A stretch of DNA of 64,000 nt from contig NZ_CP090439.1 of the NCBI RefSeq assembly GCF_021441885.1, positions 1,240,001-1,304,000 of the forward strand, in the 5' to 3' direction. Under the pieces are notes generated by a model that saw only the letters and a program-made list of their open reading frames with translations, made no database searches and was not told the origin of the DNA. Shown piece by piece: positions 46,623 to 54,239 of the stretch (position 1 is its first letter; each line of letters opens with the position of its first letter). The stretch comes from Vibrio maritimus. Lineage in GTDB: Bacteria > Pseudomonadota > Gammaproteobacteria > Enterobacterales > Vibrionaceae. A program made the position numbers and the translations under genes.

Positions 46623-47513
46623 ATGGCAATGGTACAAGGTAAGTCATTAAAATACCGCGTTTGGGCAACACACATCGCTATGTGGGCTTTCCTATCGCTG
46701 ATTATTTTCCCACTACTGATGATTATCGCTATCTCATTCCGTGAAGGTAACTTCGCGACAGGTAGCCTAATCCCAGAGAACCCATCGCTAGAACACTGGA
46801 AACTAGCACTAGGTTTCTCGGTAACGAACGCAGACGGCTCAGTAACACCGCCTCCGTTCCCAGTACTAACTTGGTTGTGGAACTCAATTAAAGTTGCGGG
46901 TATTTCATCAATCTTGATTGTATGTCTATCAACAACGTCTGCTTACGCATTTGCTCGTATGCGCTTTAAAGGTAAGTCAACCATCCTAAAAGCGATGATG
47001 ATTTTCCAGATGTTCCCAGCAGTACTAGCACTGGTAGCGATTTACGCATTGTTCGATAAACTAGGTCAGTACATTCCGTTCCTAGGGTTGAATACACACG
47101 GCGGTCTGATTTTCTCTTACTTGGGTGGTATTGCACTTCACGTCTGGACAATCAAAGGCTACTTCGAAACGATTGATGGCTCTCTAGAAGAAGCTGCAGC
47201 ACTTGATGGTGCAACGCCATGGCAAGCATTCCGCCTAGTTCTTCTGCCACTATCAGTGCCAATTCTAGCGGTTGTATTTATTCTGTCGTTCATCATGGTT
47301 GTTGGTGAAGTACCGGTAGCATCACTACTACTTTCTGATGTAAACTCGTACACACTAGCGGTTGGTATGCAGCAGTACTTGTACCCTCAGAACTACCTAT
47401 GGGGTGACTTCGCGGCAGCGGCAGTACTATCAGCACTACCTATCACAGTCGTATTCCTACTCGCACAGCGTTGGCTGGTTGGTGGTTTGACCGCCGGCGG
47501 TGTCAAAGGATAA
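46623..47513 (+). CDS. malG: Maltose ABC transporter permease MalG
   Basis: The 296-residue protein has six helices, the EAA motif (EEAAALDGATPWQAF, about residue 190) and the C-terminal LTAGGVKG tail, which in E. coli reaches into the MalK dimer. It pairs with MalF to form the translocation path. AGGAGG before the ATG gives efficient translation. It is the last gene of the operon and ends at a strong terminator. Confidence 0.97.
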   Translation: MAMVQGKSLKYRVWATHIAMWAFLSLIIFPLLMIIAISFREGNFATGSLIPENPSLEHWKLALGFSVTNADGSVTPPPFPVLTWLWNSIKVAGISSILIVCLSTTSAYAFARMRFKGKSTILKAMMIFQMFPAVLALVAIYALFDKLGQYIPFLGLNTHGGLIFSYLGGIALHVWTIKGYFETIDGSLEEAAALDGATPWQAFRLVLLPLSVPILAVVFILSFIMVVGEVPVASLLLSDVNSYTLAVGMQQYLYPQNYLWGDFAAAAVLSALPITVVFLLAQRWLVGGLTAGGVKG

Positions 47514-47522
47514 AAACGATAA

Positions 47523-47550
47523 GGGTGACCGCAAGGTCACCCATTTTTTT
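47523..47550 (+). terminator. Terminator of malEFG
   Basis: GGGTGACC pairs with GGTCACCC around GCAA, followed by ATTTTTTT. Confidence 0.93.
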
Positions 47551-47700
47551 GTCTTGTTTAACACCTATTGGTTTGGCCGCCGACAAGTTAAATAAGCAAC
47601 ACTGGTGTTACGTATAGCTGGCTGTTAAACGGATTCCTTACTATCACGACTAACAGTTCTTGTAACCGACGCCCGAGCATTCGCTCGGGCTTCTTCTTTT
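47551..47700 (+). ncRNA. micX: Candidate MicX-type small RNA downstream of malG
   Basis: About 150 bases lie between the malG terminator and a second strong terminator, with no protein frame. Long-range pairing is possible (GTTTAACA at 47556 with TGTTAAAC at 47623), plus a small hairpin AACACTGGTGTT. In V. cholerae the Hfq-binding RNA MicX is encoded directly downstream of the malG-type gene VCA0943, so position argues for a homologue. MicX affects an outer-membrane protein gene and an ABC transporter gene there. I have not compared sequences; the 5' end is unknown. Confidence 0.5.
47671..47700 (+). terminator. Terminator of the candidate MicX RNA
   Basis: GCCCGAGC pairs with GCTCGGGC around ATTC, then TTCTTCTTTT. 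It has no protein gene directly before it. Confidence 0.9.
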
Positions 47701-47727
47701 CTACACCTAGATGACTTTTCCCACTTG

Positions 47728-48036
47728 TTACTTGATGATGACGTTGACGTAATTGTCGCCTTGTCTGCGGTAGTAATGTCCATCCACACGTGCATAGGTG
47801 AAGTTGCCGATTTTTATGTACGTCGTGTGCCTCGGCATTTTTTTGTAGTGGTAGTGTCGATGTTTTGGGCGCTTCTTAGGAGAAGGGTGGTACTTCTTAA
47901 CGACTACGACTTCCTTGTGGGGTTTTCCTTTATGTTTATGTTTGTGCTTGTGGTGTCCTTGAGGGTGTGCCGAAGCATTAAGGCTCACTAGACCAACGAG
48001 AATGGCTACCACTGCAGAAAGTTTTAATTTGGACAT
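47728..48036 (-). CDS. Small exported histidine/lysine-rich protein
   Basis: The 102-residue protein has a signal peptide ending at NASAH and then a run of His/Lys repeats (HPQGHHKHKHKHKGKPHK), a second basic stretch (PKHRHYHYKK) and a C-terminal segment with TYIKIGNFTYARVDGHYYRR, which resembles short YHY/DUF6515-like domains. Clustered histidines suggest binding of Zn, Ni or Cu in the periplasm or cell surface. ATG 48036 has AGAG upstream and fits the signal peptide; a longer frame to 48090 is less likely. A cation-efflux-family gene lies on the other side of the divergent region. Confidence 0.75.
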   Translation of the reverse strand: MSKLKLSAVVAILVGLVSLNASAHPQGHHKHKHKHKGKPHKEVVVVKKYHPSPKKRPKHRHYHYKKMPRHTTYIKIGNFTYARVDGHYYRRQGDNYVNVIIK

Positions 48037-48090
48037 TATTCGCGTCTCTAATAGGTTCTTGGAATGAACAATGTAGATGCCTAGAGTCAT

Positions 48091-48156
48091 AGTCCTGTTA
48101 CCCGGCGGTTAGCGACCGTACGGGAATCGCAAAGAAATCCCCAACTTTGTCAGGAT
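48091..48156. other. Structured element in the divergent region (possible RNA motif)
   Basis: TCCTG (48093) pairs with CAGGA (48151) and encloses two hairpins: CCCG-CGGT/ACCG-CGGG and CAAAG/CTTTG. The three-helix layout resembles a small regulatory RNA leader. It lies 55 bases before the histidine-rich gene (minus) and about 200 before the cation-efflux gene (plus). The strand is undetermined. The rest of the 317-base gap 48037-48353 holds nothing I can identify. Confidence 0.4.
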
Positions 48157-48353
48157 GTTACCTTTTGATACTTTTGTTTTTATGTGGAAAACGAATTGTT
48201 CCTAAGCTGACCTAACGTAGGAATGTGATAAGTGATGTCACCGTTTGCACTAACTTTGAGCAAACAGTGTGTCCGCCATAGGAATGGTCATATAGCTGTG
48301 TTATAAGAATTAACACAATAGTAATAGTTACTGCGTTTGGAAAGGATGACCAA

Positions 48354-49277
48354 ATGATAAAAATCAATGAATCCAGAGCATTAATAATTTCAGCTGTAGG
48401 TGCCGGTATTCTCGCGCTTTGGGGCGGTATTATGGCCTCTATTTCGGGTTCTAGTGCCATCTTATTAGATGCTTCGTTTAACCTGCTTTCAGCTGTGGTA
48501 TCGTTCGCCTCATTGCGTATCGCGAAGCTTACAGAGTCTGGCACGTCAAGACATTATCCCATCGGCTTCTTTGCGTTTGAGCCGCTAATTGTGGTGATTA
48601 AAGGCATAACGATACTGATTTTGATCGCGTTTGCGGTGGGCAGTAATATTCCTGTGATCCTTGCTGGTGGTAGAGAGCCCGCATTGGGTCTAATGGCCGT
48701 CTACGTGTTCCCTGCAGTGATTCTATGTGCACTTCTTTATTGGGCGTGCCACATAGGCCACAAGCAGTCTAACTCCGATATCCTCAAGGCAGAGAAGAAC
48801 GCTTGGTTTATCAATGGTGTGATATCCGGTGCTATCGGTGTCGCATTGGTGCTGGTGATTATTATCCAAGAGACGTCGTTTGGATGGGTTGGGCGTTACA
48901 TCGACCAAATCTTAGTGGTGCTGTTCAGTCTCGCGTTTATCAGTGACCCGATTAAACTCATAAAGAATGGTATGCGAGAGCTTACTCTAGCCATGCCACC
49001 AATTGAGCACACTAAACCGATCTACCGAAGCTTAAAAGGCTTGGCACAAGAATACGAGATTGAGATTGTCGATATTTTCATTACCAAGTTGGGTAGAAAA
49101 ACTTGGGTATCGATTTACGTTGATCCGAAGCGAGAGTCGATGACGTTTAAGAGCTACGAGCGCTTTGTGGAAGATGTTAGTTGTAAGGTCGATAAGCCTT
49201 ATACGGTGACCGAAGTGGATGTCATTCTGAAACGCTCACCCACTACAGAAGATAGCGCTAACCTAGTTCACGGCTAG
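48354..49277 (+). CDS. Cation diffusion facilitator (CDF) family membrane protein with altered metal site
   Basis: The 307-residue protein has about six helices (residues 10-210) and a C-terminal cytoplasmic domain of about 90 residues, the CDF layout. The usual metal ligands in helices 2 and 5 (Asp/Asp and His/Asp) appear to be changed: helix 2 reads LLDASFNLLS, and helix 5 reads NAWFINGVIS where HxxxD is expected. It may thus carry another ion or have lost classical Zn transport. AAAGGATGACCAAATG supplies the ribosome site. Its last 20 bases overlap the convergent gene at 49258. Confidence 0.78.
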   Translation: MIKINESRALIISAVGAGILALWGGIMASISGSSAILLDASFNLLSAVVSFASLRIAKLTESGTSRHYPIGFFAFEPLIVVIKGITILILIAFAVGSNIPVILAGGREPALGLMAVYVFPAVILCALLYWACHIGHKQSNSDILKAEKNAWFINGVISGAIGVALVLVIIIQETSFGWVGRYIDQILVVLFSLAFISDPIKLIKNGMRELTLAMPPIEHTKPIYRSLKGLAQEYEIEIVDIFITKLGRKTWVSIYVDPKRESMTFKSYERFVEDVSCKVDKPYTVTEVDVILKRSPTTEDSANLVHG

Positions 49278-49506
49278 AGGGCGCACACCCTACGTACTGG
49301 AGTAAGACATATAAGCTTTCTTGCTCCAGTGCGACTCTCTGAAATAAATCAGCAAATACATCATCACCACCAAAGCAAGCATTGATGTAGTGGTTGATCT
49401 CTTCTCTTTGATACCCCTCGACATACATGGTTCTAATCCATTGATATTCAACAGACTTTAAGTTGGTCAATGTGGTTTCACTTAAGGTGATGTCGCTAAG
49501 GGTCAA
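49258..49506 (-). CDS. Small protein of unknown function (82 residues)
   Basis: The frame starts with TTG 49506, supported by GGAG six bases upstream; no ATG gives a sensible product. The protein is acidic and helical with no signal peptide (for example EYQWIRTMYVEGYQREEINHYI). It contains two cysteines. It overlaps the end of the cation-efflux gene by 20 bases on the opposite strand. I do not recognise the family. Confidence 0.55.
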   Translation of the reverse strand: MTLSDITLSETTLTNLKSVEYQWIRTMYVEGYQREEINHYINACFGGDDVFADLFQRVALEQESLYVLLQYVGCAPSSRELG

Positions 49507-49586
49507 GTCGAGCTCCTGTCTCTTACTAAAATAGGAGTCGCGATTACATCAAACTTTAATGAAAGAAAGATGACAATCGAGTGACC

Positions 49587-50504
49587 TTACAGGGAATTTA
49601 CATTTGTGTACGCGATATCAGCGTTGGACTTCAGAAGTTCAATCAACTCATCCACGTTTCGCTTCGCTTCCCCTTGTTTGGTGTAGATACCAATGTTTCC
49701 GATCTTTTTATCATCGAGGTGAATGGCAACTAAATCGTGTCTCGTTAGCCACTCTTGTGCTCTATGACTATATGGCATCACCGCTTGGGTTATATGAAGC
49801 ATATCAATACTCGCCATTACTGAATCCACGTCATAAATAATACGTTCGTCCAGCAGTTCATCGTGCGGCAGGCCATTCAATAAAACGGATTGATGCCTAG
49901 GATGGTTTGGAGTAACTCTGAGTAGAGGATAATCGCTAATCATACCGTTATTAGTGATGCCAGTGGCGAGGGGATGGCGATTTGAAACATAGAGCGCTTC
50001 GAAGTCTTGAAACAAAGGTTGAAAGGCGACGCGGCAGGATTCTGATAAGTCTGAAACCTCGTGACCTATAAATAAATCTATATCACCTTGGATTAAGTGA
50101 TGCAGCAAAGAAAGATTGTTGCCAAACTCAAGATGAAAGGAACTCGCTGGATGTATCGCTTGATAGTCCATAACCGAACGCTTAACAAACCCTTCCCACC
50201 ACACTTCACCAGTACCAATTTTCACCTTACCAAACTGTCGCTGCTGCATATCATTAAACTGGTGTTTTAGCGCAAAGTAATGCTCTTGTTGTTCTTGAGC
50301 AAACTCCCGAAACTTAAGACCATAAGCTGTCAGCTCCACACCTTTTGAGAGACGGTTGAAAAGTGGTGCCCCCATCTCGCTTTCTAGCTTTTTGATCGCC
50401 GCGGTGAGTGAGGGTTGGCTAATGTAGAGTTCATCAGAGGCACGTTTGATATTGCCGTGTTTTGCTACCGCTAAGAAGTACTTTATCGATTTATTTAGTG
50501 CCAT
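49587..50504 (-). CDS. LysR family transcriptional regulator
   Basis: The 305-residue protein has the LysR helix-turn-helix at about residues 18-38 (NIKRASDELYISQPSLTAAI) and a substrate-binding domain with FIGHEVSD. ATG 50504 is chosen since the extension to 50600 is not LysR-like. It starts 116 bases from the divergent alpha-glucosidase gene, which suggests that it controls this gene in response to a sugar, although LysR regulators of glucosidases are not the most common type. The ligand is not predictable. Confidence 0.86.
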   Translation of the reverse strand: MALNKSIKYFLAVAKHGNIKRASDELYISQPSLTAAIKKLESEMGAPLFNRLSKGVELTAYGLKFREFAQEQQEHYFALKHQFNDMQQRQFGKVKIGTGEVWWEGFVKRSVMDYQAIHPASSFHLEFGNNLSLLHHLIQGDIDLFIGHEVSDLSESCRVAFQPLFQDFEALYVSNRHPLATGITNNGMISDYPLLRVTPNHPRHQSVLLNGLPHDELLDERIIYDVDSVMASIDMLHITQAVMPYSHRAQEWLTRHDLVAIHLDDKKIGNIGIYTKQGEAKRNVDELIELLKSNADIAYTNVNSL

Positions 50505-50620
50505 GGCATCGAAAGCTCTGCTATATAAAAAAACTATAGGATTATACGAAGATTCTATTTTTAATCCCAGCATGAACTTCGTAAAGTGGTGGCAAATCAA
50601 TATTAGTAAAGGATCGGTTC

Positions 50621-52252
50621 ATGGAACAAAAATGGTGGCATGACTCTGTGGTCTATCAAATCTACCCGCGAAGCTTTTGCGATTCCAACGGTGATGGCAT
50701 TGGTGACCTAAATGGTATTCGCTCAAAGCTCGATTATTTGGCAGGTTTGGGCGTCGATGTTCTTTGGTTGTCGCCTGTCTATCAATCTCCGATGGATGAT
50801 AACGGCTACGATATTTCTAATTATCAAGCCATTGCCCCTGAGTTTGGCTCTATGCAGGATATGGAAGCACTGATCGAGGAAGCCAAACAAAAGAATATTC
50901 GTATCGTGATGGACCTTGTTGTCAACCACACATCCGATGAACATTCTTGGTTTCAACAAGCCTGTGAGTCAAAAGACTCGCCATATCGCGATTACTACGT
51001 TTGGCGAGATGCAAAGCCCGACGGCAGTGCGCCGAGTGACTTGGAATCTATATTTGGGGGAAGCGCGTGGGAGTGGCACGAGCCGACTCAGCAGTACTAT
51101 CTTCACTTGTTCTCCAAAAAACAGCCTGATCTAAACTGGGAAAACTCGAAGGTCCACGATGAAGTTCATCAAATGATGAACTGGTGGATAGAGAAGGGGA
51201 TTGGAGGGTTCCGACTCGATGTTATCGATCTCATTGGTAAAGATATCGACAAGGGCATCACAGGCAATGGACCGCGCCTGCATCCACTCCTTCAGAAAAT
51301 GAACCAAGCGACGTTTGGCAATAAGGACTTGCTTACAGTAGGAGAAACTTGGGGCGCAACGCCGGAGATAGCCAAATTATATAGCGCACCTGAACGAGGT
51401 GAGCTGTCAATGGTGTTCCAGTTTGAACATATCACCCTAACCTGGAAAGACGGGGATAAATGGCAGCCTGTTAAGCTAGATTTAAGAGCTTTTAAGGAAG
51501 TGCTAACAAAGTGGCAATTAGAGCTCAAAGATACAGGTTGGAACTCATTATTCTGGAATAACCACGATCTTCCTCGTGCGGTGTCCAAGTATGGCGATGA
51601 TGGAGAGCATCGTGTTAAGTCTGCAAAAATGCTGGCTACCGTTTTGCATTGCCTTAAAGGTACTCCGTATATCTATCAAGGTGAAGAGATTGGTATGACC
51701 AACGCGAACTTTGAGCATCTTGAGCAATACCGAGATATCGAGTCGCTGAACTTTTATAAGGTCAAGACAGACGCAGGTATCAGTCATGACGAGATGATGC
51801 AAGCACTGCAAGAAAATGGTCGAGACAATGCCCGCACGCCTATGCAGTGGTCTACAGAGCCGCAAGCTGGCTTTACAAAAGGTACGCCGTGGATTGAGGT
51901 GAATTCAAACTACACAGAGGTGAATGCGGAGAAGGATTTAGCGTCCGACGACTCAATTTATCACTACTATAAAGCGTTAATTTCTCTTCGTAAGCAGCAC
52001 AAGTCCATAGTGTACGGAGAGTTTCGTCCTCTACTAGAAGAGCATGAAGACGTGTTTGCTTACTTACGTCATCTTGGGGAAGAACGTCTATTGATTGTTG
52101 CTAACTTCAGCAGTGAAAATCACCAGGTAGATCTGAGCCAATATAACGAGTTTAACCAAAATATCTTACTCTCAAATGGGCGTGGTAAGCTTGAAAACCT
52201 CAATAGTTTAATGTTGCAACCATATGATGCGATGGTCATTCAGTTAACCTAA
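50621..52252 (+). CDS. GH13 alpha-glucosidase (oligo-1,6-glucosidase type)
   Basis: The 543-residue protein has no signal peptide and shows all four GH13 regions: DLVVNHTS, GFRLDVIDL with nucleophile Asp (about residue 199), GETWG with acid Glu (about 242) and NNHDLPR. The N-terminus WWHDSVVYQIYPRSF is typical of oligo-1,6-glucosidases, alpha-glucosidases and trehalose-6-phosphate hydrolases. Cytoplasmic location and the nearby mal transport genes favour hydrolysis of imported maltose or isomaltose to glucose. AAGGAT precedes the ATG. A strong terminator follows. Confidence 0.9.
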   Translation: MEQKWWHDSVVYQIYPRSFCDSNGDGIGDLNGIRSKLDYLAGLGVDVLWLSPVYQSPMDDNGYDISNYQAIAPEFGSMQDMEALIEEAKQKNIRIVMDLVVNHTSDEHSWFQQACESKDSPYRDYYVWRDAKPDGSAPSDLESIFGGSAWEWHEPTQQYYLHLFSKKQPDLNWENSKVHDEVHQMMNWWIEKGIGGFRLDVIDLIGKDIDKGITGNGPRLHPLLQKMNQATFGNKDLLTVGETWGATPEIAKLYSAPERGELSMVFQFEHITLTWKDGDKWQPVKLDLRAFKEVLTKWQLELKDTGWNSLFWNNHDLPRAVSKYGDDGEHRVKSAKMLATVLHCLKGTPYIYQGEEIGMTNANFEHLEQYRDIESLNFYKVKTDAGISHDEMMQALQENGRDNARTPMQWSTEPQAGFTKGTPWIEVNSNYTEVNAEKDLASDDSIYHYYKALISLRKQHKSIVYGEFRPLLEEHEDVFAYLRHLGEERLLIVANFSSENHQVDLSQYNEFNQNILLSNGRGKLENLNSLMLQPYDAMVIQLT

Positions 52253-52276
52253 CTATCTGAATAGGCGTATACAAAA

Positions 52277-52312
52277 GCAAAAGGCGAACTAAATACTTAG
52301 TTCGCCTTTTGC
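52277..52312. terminator. Terminator after the alpha-glucosidase gene
   Basis: GCAAAAGGCGAACTAA pairs with TTAGTTCGCCTTTTGC around ATAC. It can work in both directions, also for the small zinc-ribbon gene. Confidence 0.9.
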
Positions 52313-52330
52313 ATTGCACTTTGTCTGAAA

Positions 52331-52489
52331 CTAGAACGAGCGATCACCTTCTTTATCTAGCTCAATCTCAATTTCTAGCTCATGGTAGTAGGGGTCATAG
52401 GAGCAATCACCAATCTCATTTCTAGGGCATACGTGTTCTGTGTTTCTCTCAATCATAGGGGTATTACACATTGGGCAAGTACGGTCCAT
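52331..52489 (-). CDS. Small zinc-ribbon-like protein (52 residues)
   Basis: The product begins MDRTCPMCNTPM and contains CPMC, then C-x(7)-C (CPRNEIGDC), a pattern of four cysteines that could hold zinc, followed by an acidic tail (ELEIEIELDKEGD). AGGAG seven or eight bases before ATG 52489 supports this start over ATG 52516. No function is known to me. It is convergent with the alpha-glucosidase gene. Confidence 0.68.
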   Translation of the reverse strand: MDRTCPMCNTPMIERNTEHVCPRNEIGDCSYDPYYHELEIEIELDKEGDRSF

Positions 52490-52802
52490 ATTAGTTCTCC
52501 TATATTCAACGAACACCGATGCTATCGCGCTAGGTTGACGGACACATCAGCTCTTTTTACGCGTTCGATCCTTAGAGGATCGTTTGGCGGTATCTTTGTG
52601 TATAGCCAGTATTGTGGGGTAATTCCATGTCGGTTTTGTGAATCCAGAGCAGAGTGTGATCGTCCATTTACAATTGAATGTTCACTATGTAAGAAGTGAC
52701 AACGTCAAGGTGTTGTTCTCACGTGGCTTTTGCGTAGATGCTTCTAACTAGGGCGAGGCTTTGCCAACTTGCCATTAATATATTTGCTAACAACTTCGCT
52801 AT

Positions 52803-52836
52803 TTGCAGATAGAAAAAAGTTGCAGATAGAAAAAAG
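52803..52836. repeat. 17-base tandem duplication
   Basis: TTGCAGATAGAAAAAAG is present twice in immediate succession. The second copy provides the A run (T run on the minus strand) of the adjacent terminator. Confidence 0.9.
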
Positions 52837-52855
52837 CCCACCTGCTAGTGTGGGC
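52836..52855 (-). terminator. Terminator of the second malE-like gene
   Basis: GCCCAC pairs with GTGGGC around eight bases, with TTTTTT following on the minus strand. Confidence 0.85.
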
Positions 52856-52886
52856 AAAACCATTTAGGTCCAAACTATGGTGAAGG

Positions 52887-54062
52887 TTACTTCACTAACT
52901 GTTTCTCTGCTGTGGCCAAAGCGGCTTTGACCGTTTGACGGCCGGTGAGAGCGTTCTCAATGGCTGCGCCCTCTGACATCCAGAACGTCATCATTTGCGG
53001 TAAGGCTGGCATGATTTCACCGTTTTCGGCGTTAATCATGGTAGAACGGATCCTGTCATCGGATTCTAATGATTGTTGGAATGACTTGAGAGTGACAGCA
53101 CCCAGAGGTTTATCGTTGTTGATGGTCTCTAAAGCATCATCAGTAAACAAATAGTTCTCAATGAACTCGACCGCCAAATCTTCATTTGGACTCGCGGAGC
53201 TGATACCCGCACTTAAAATACCAACAAATGGGTTGGACTTATGGCCATCCAAAGTAGGGAAGGTAGCCACACCATAATTAATACCTGCCTTGTCGAGGTT
53301 GCCCCATGACCAAGGTCCGTTGATGGTCATTGCGACTTGACCTTTAACGAACGATGACTCGGCGTTGGCGTAGTCCATTCCAGGGTCGAATATGCCATGC
53401 TGCTTCATATCTAATAGGAATGCCAAGTTTTCTTGCGCTTGTTGGTTGTTGATGCCAATGTCATTTGCATCATGACCATCTGCAGTTTTCGCGAATGAGT
53501 AGGTGCCTGCTGAAACAATTGGCCAGGTGAAGTAGGCGTTTTTCACATCCCACATCATAGTACCTTTGCCTTGCGCTGCCATTTTGGCGTGAATTTCTGG
53601 CAGCTCTTCCCATGTGCTTGGAGGCTCTGGCAATAGGTCTTTGTTGTAGATAAGTGAGATAGCCTCAATGGCGAGAGGATAGCCAATCAATTTACCTTTG
53701 TAACTGACGGCATCCCAGCTAAAGTCGACCAGTTTCTCCTGAAACTCTTTGCTTGGATTTACTTCACGGAGTAAGCCGGATTCCGCATAGCCTCCAAATC
53801 TATCATGAGCCCAGAAAATGATATCGGGGCCATCGCCAGTAGCCGCCACTTGTTGAAAACGAGCTTCCAGAGACTCAGGAAACTGAACACTGACCTTGAT
53901 GCCGGTATCTTCTTCAAACTGACGGCCGACTTCTGCGAGTCCTTCATAGCCTTTATCACTGTTGATCCAGATAAGCAGTTCACCTTCGGTGACCGCGAGT
54001 GCGGGTGTAGCCATTGACGTTGTTAGTGCTAAAGCAGTTAAGGATGTTTTTAGTGTTTTCAT
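52887..54062 (-). CDS. Second MalE-type maltodextrin-binding protein
   Basis: The 391-residue protein has a signal peptide ending near ALAVT and shares MalE blocks with the product of 43781-44962 (LIWINSDKGYEGLAEVGRQFEE, PDIIFWAHDRFGGYAESG, MTINGPWSW). No malF/malG/malK genes lie beside it, so it probably feeds the same MalFGK2 complex with a different ligand range, or acts as a sensor. ATG 54062 with AGGATAG upstream is better than the long extension to 54209. The gene lies 177 bases downstream of the amylase gene on the same strand. Confidence 0.9.
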   Translation of the reverse strand: MKTLKTSLTALALTTSMATPALAVTEGELLIWINSDKGYEGLAEVGRQFEEDTGIKVSVQFPESLEARFQQVAATGDGPDIIFWAHDRFGGYAESGLLREVNPSKEFQEKLVDFSWDAVSYKGKLIGYPLAIEAISLIYNKDLLPEPPSTWEELPEIHAKMAAQGKGTMMWDVKNAYFTWPIVSAGTYSFAKTADGHDANDIGINNQQAQENLAFLLDMKQHGIFDPGMDYANAESSFVKGQVAMTINGPWSWGNLDKAGINYGVATFPTLDGHKSNPFVGILSAGISSASPNEDLAVEFIENYLFTDDALETINNDKPLGAVTLKSFQQSLESDDRIRSTMINAENGEIMPALPQMMTFWMSEGAAIENALTGRQTVKAALATAEKQLVK

Positions 54063-54239
54063 TATGACTATCCTGTCCATTTGCATTGGACCCAGAATAG
54101 TCTGATGTTGGAGGAAGAGAAAATAGGCTAAGTTTATAGTGGTATAGTTTATTTCTATTTCACCTGATTGCTTTGTGATCTGAGTTACGTAAATGACGTG
54201 CCGCAGCATTTAAGCTAAGGCACGCCTGAGTTTCTGAGG

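Larger units (their letters stand above)
52490..52886. other. Intergenic region between zinc-ribbon gene and second malE-like gene
   Basis: A 397-base gap. A plus-strand frame at 52382-52699 crosses the zinc-ribbon gene and looks random. The right end holds a 17-base tandem repeat and the terminator of the malE-like gene. Nothing else was recognised. Confidence 0.5.

Noticed and set aside
48091..48156. Cyclic-di-GMP (GEMM-I) riboswitch
   Set aside because: The sequence CGCAAAG is present, but the other conserved GEMM blocks and the tetraloop receptor are missing, so only an unnamed structured element is reported.
52382..52699. 105-codon plus-strand frame opposite the zinc-ribbon gene
   Set aside because: It runs antisense to a small gene with a better ribosome site and shows no domain or signal features.
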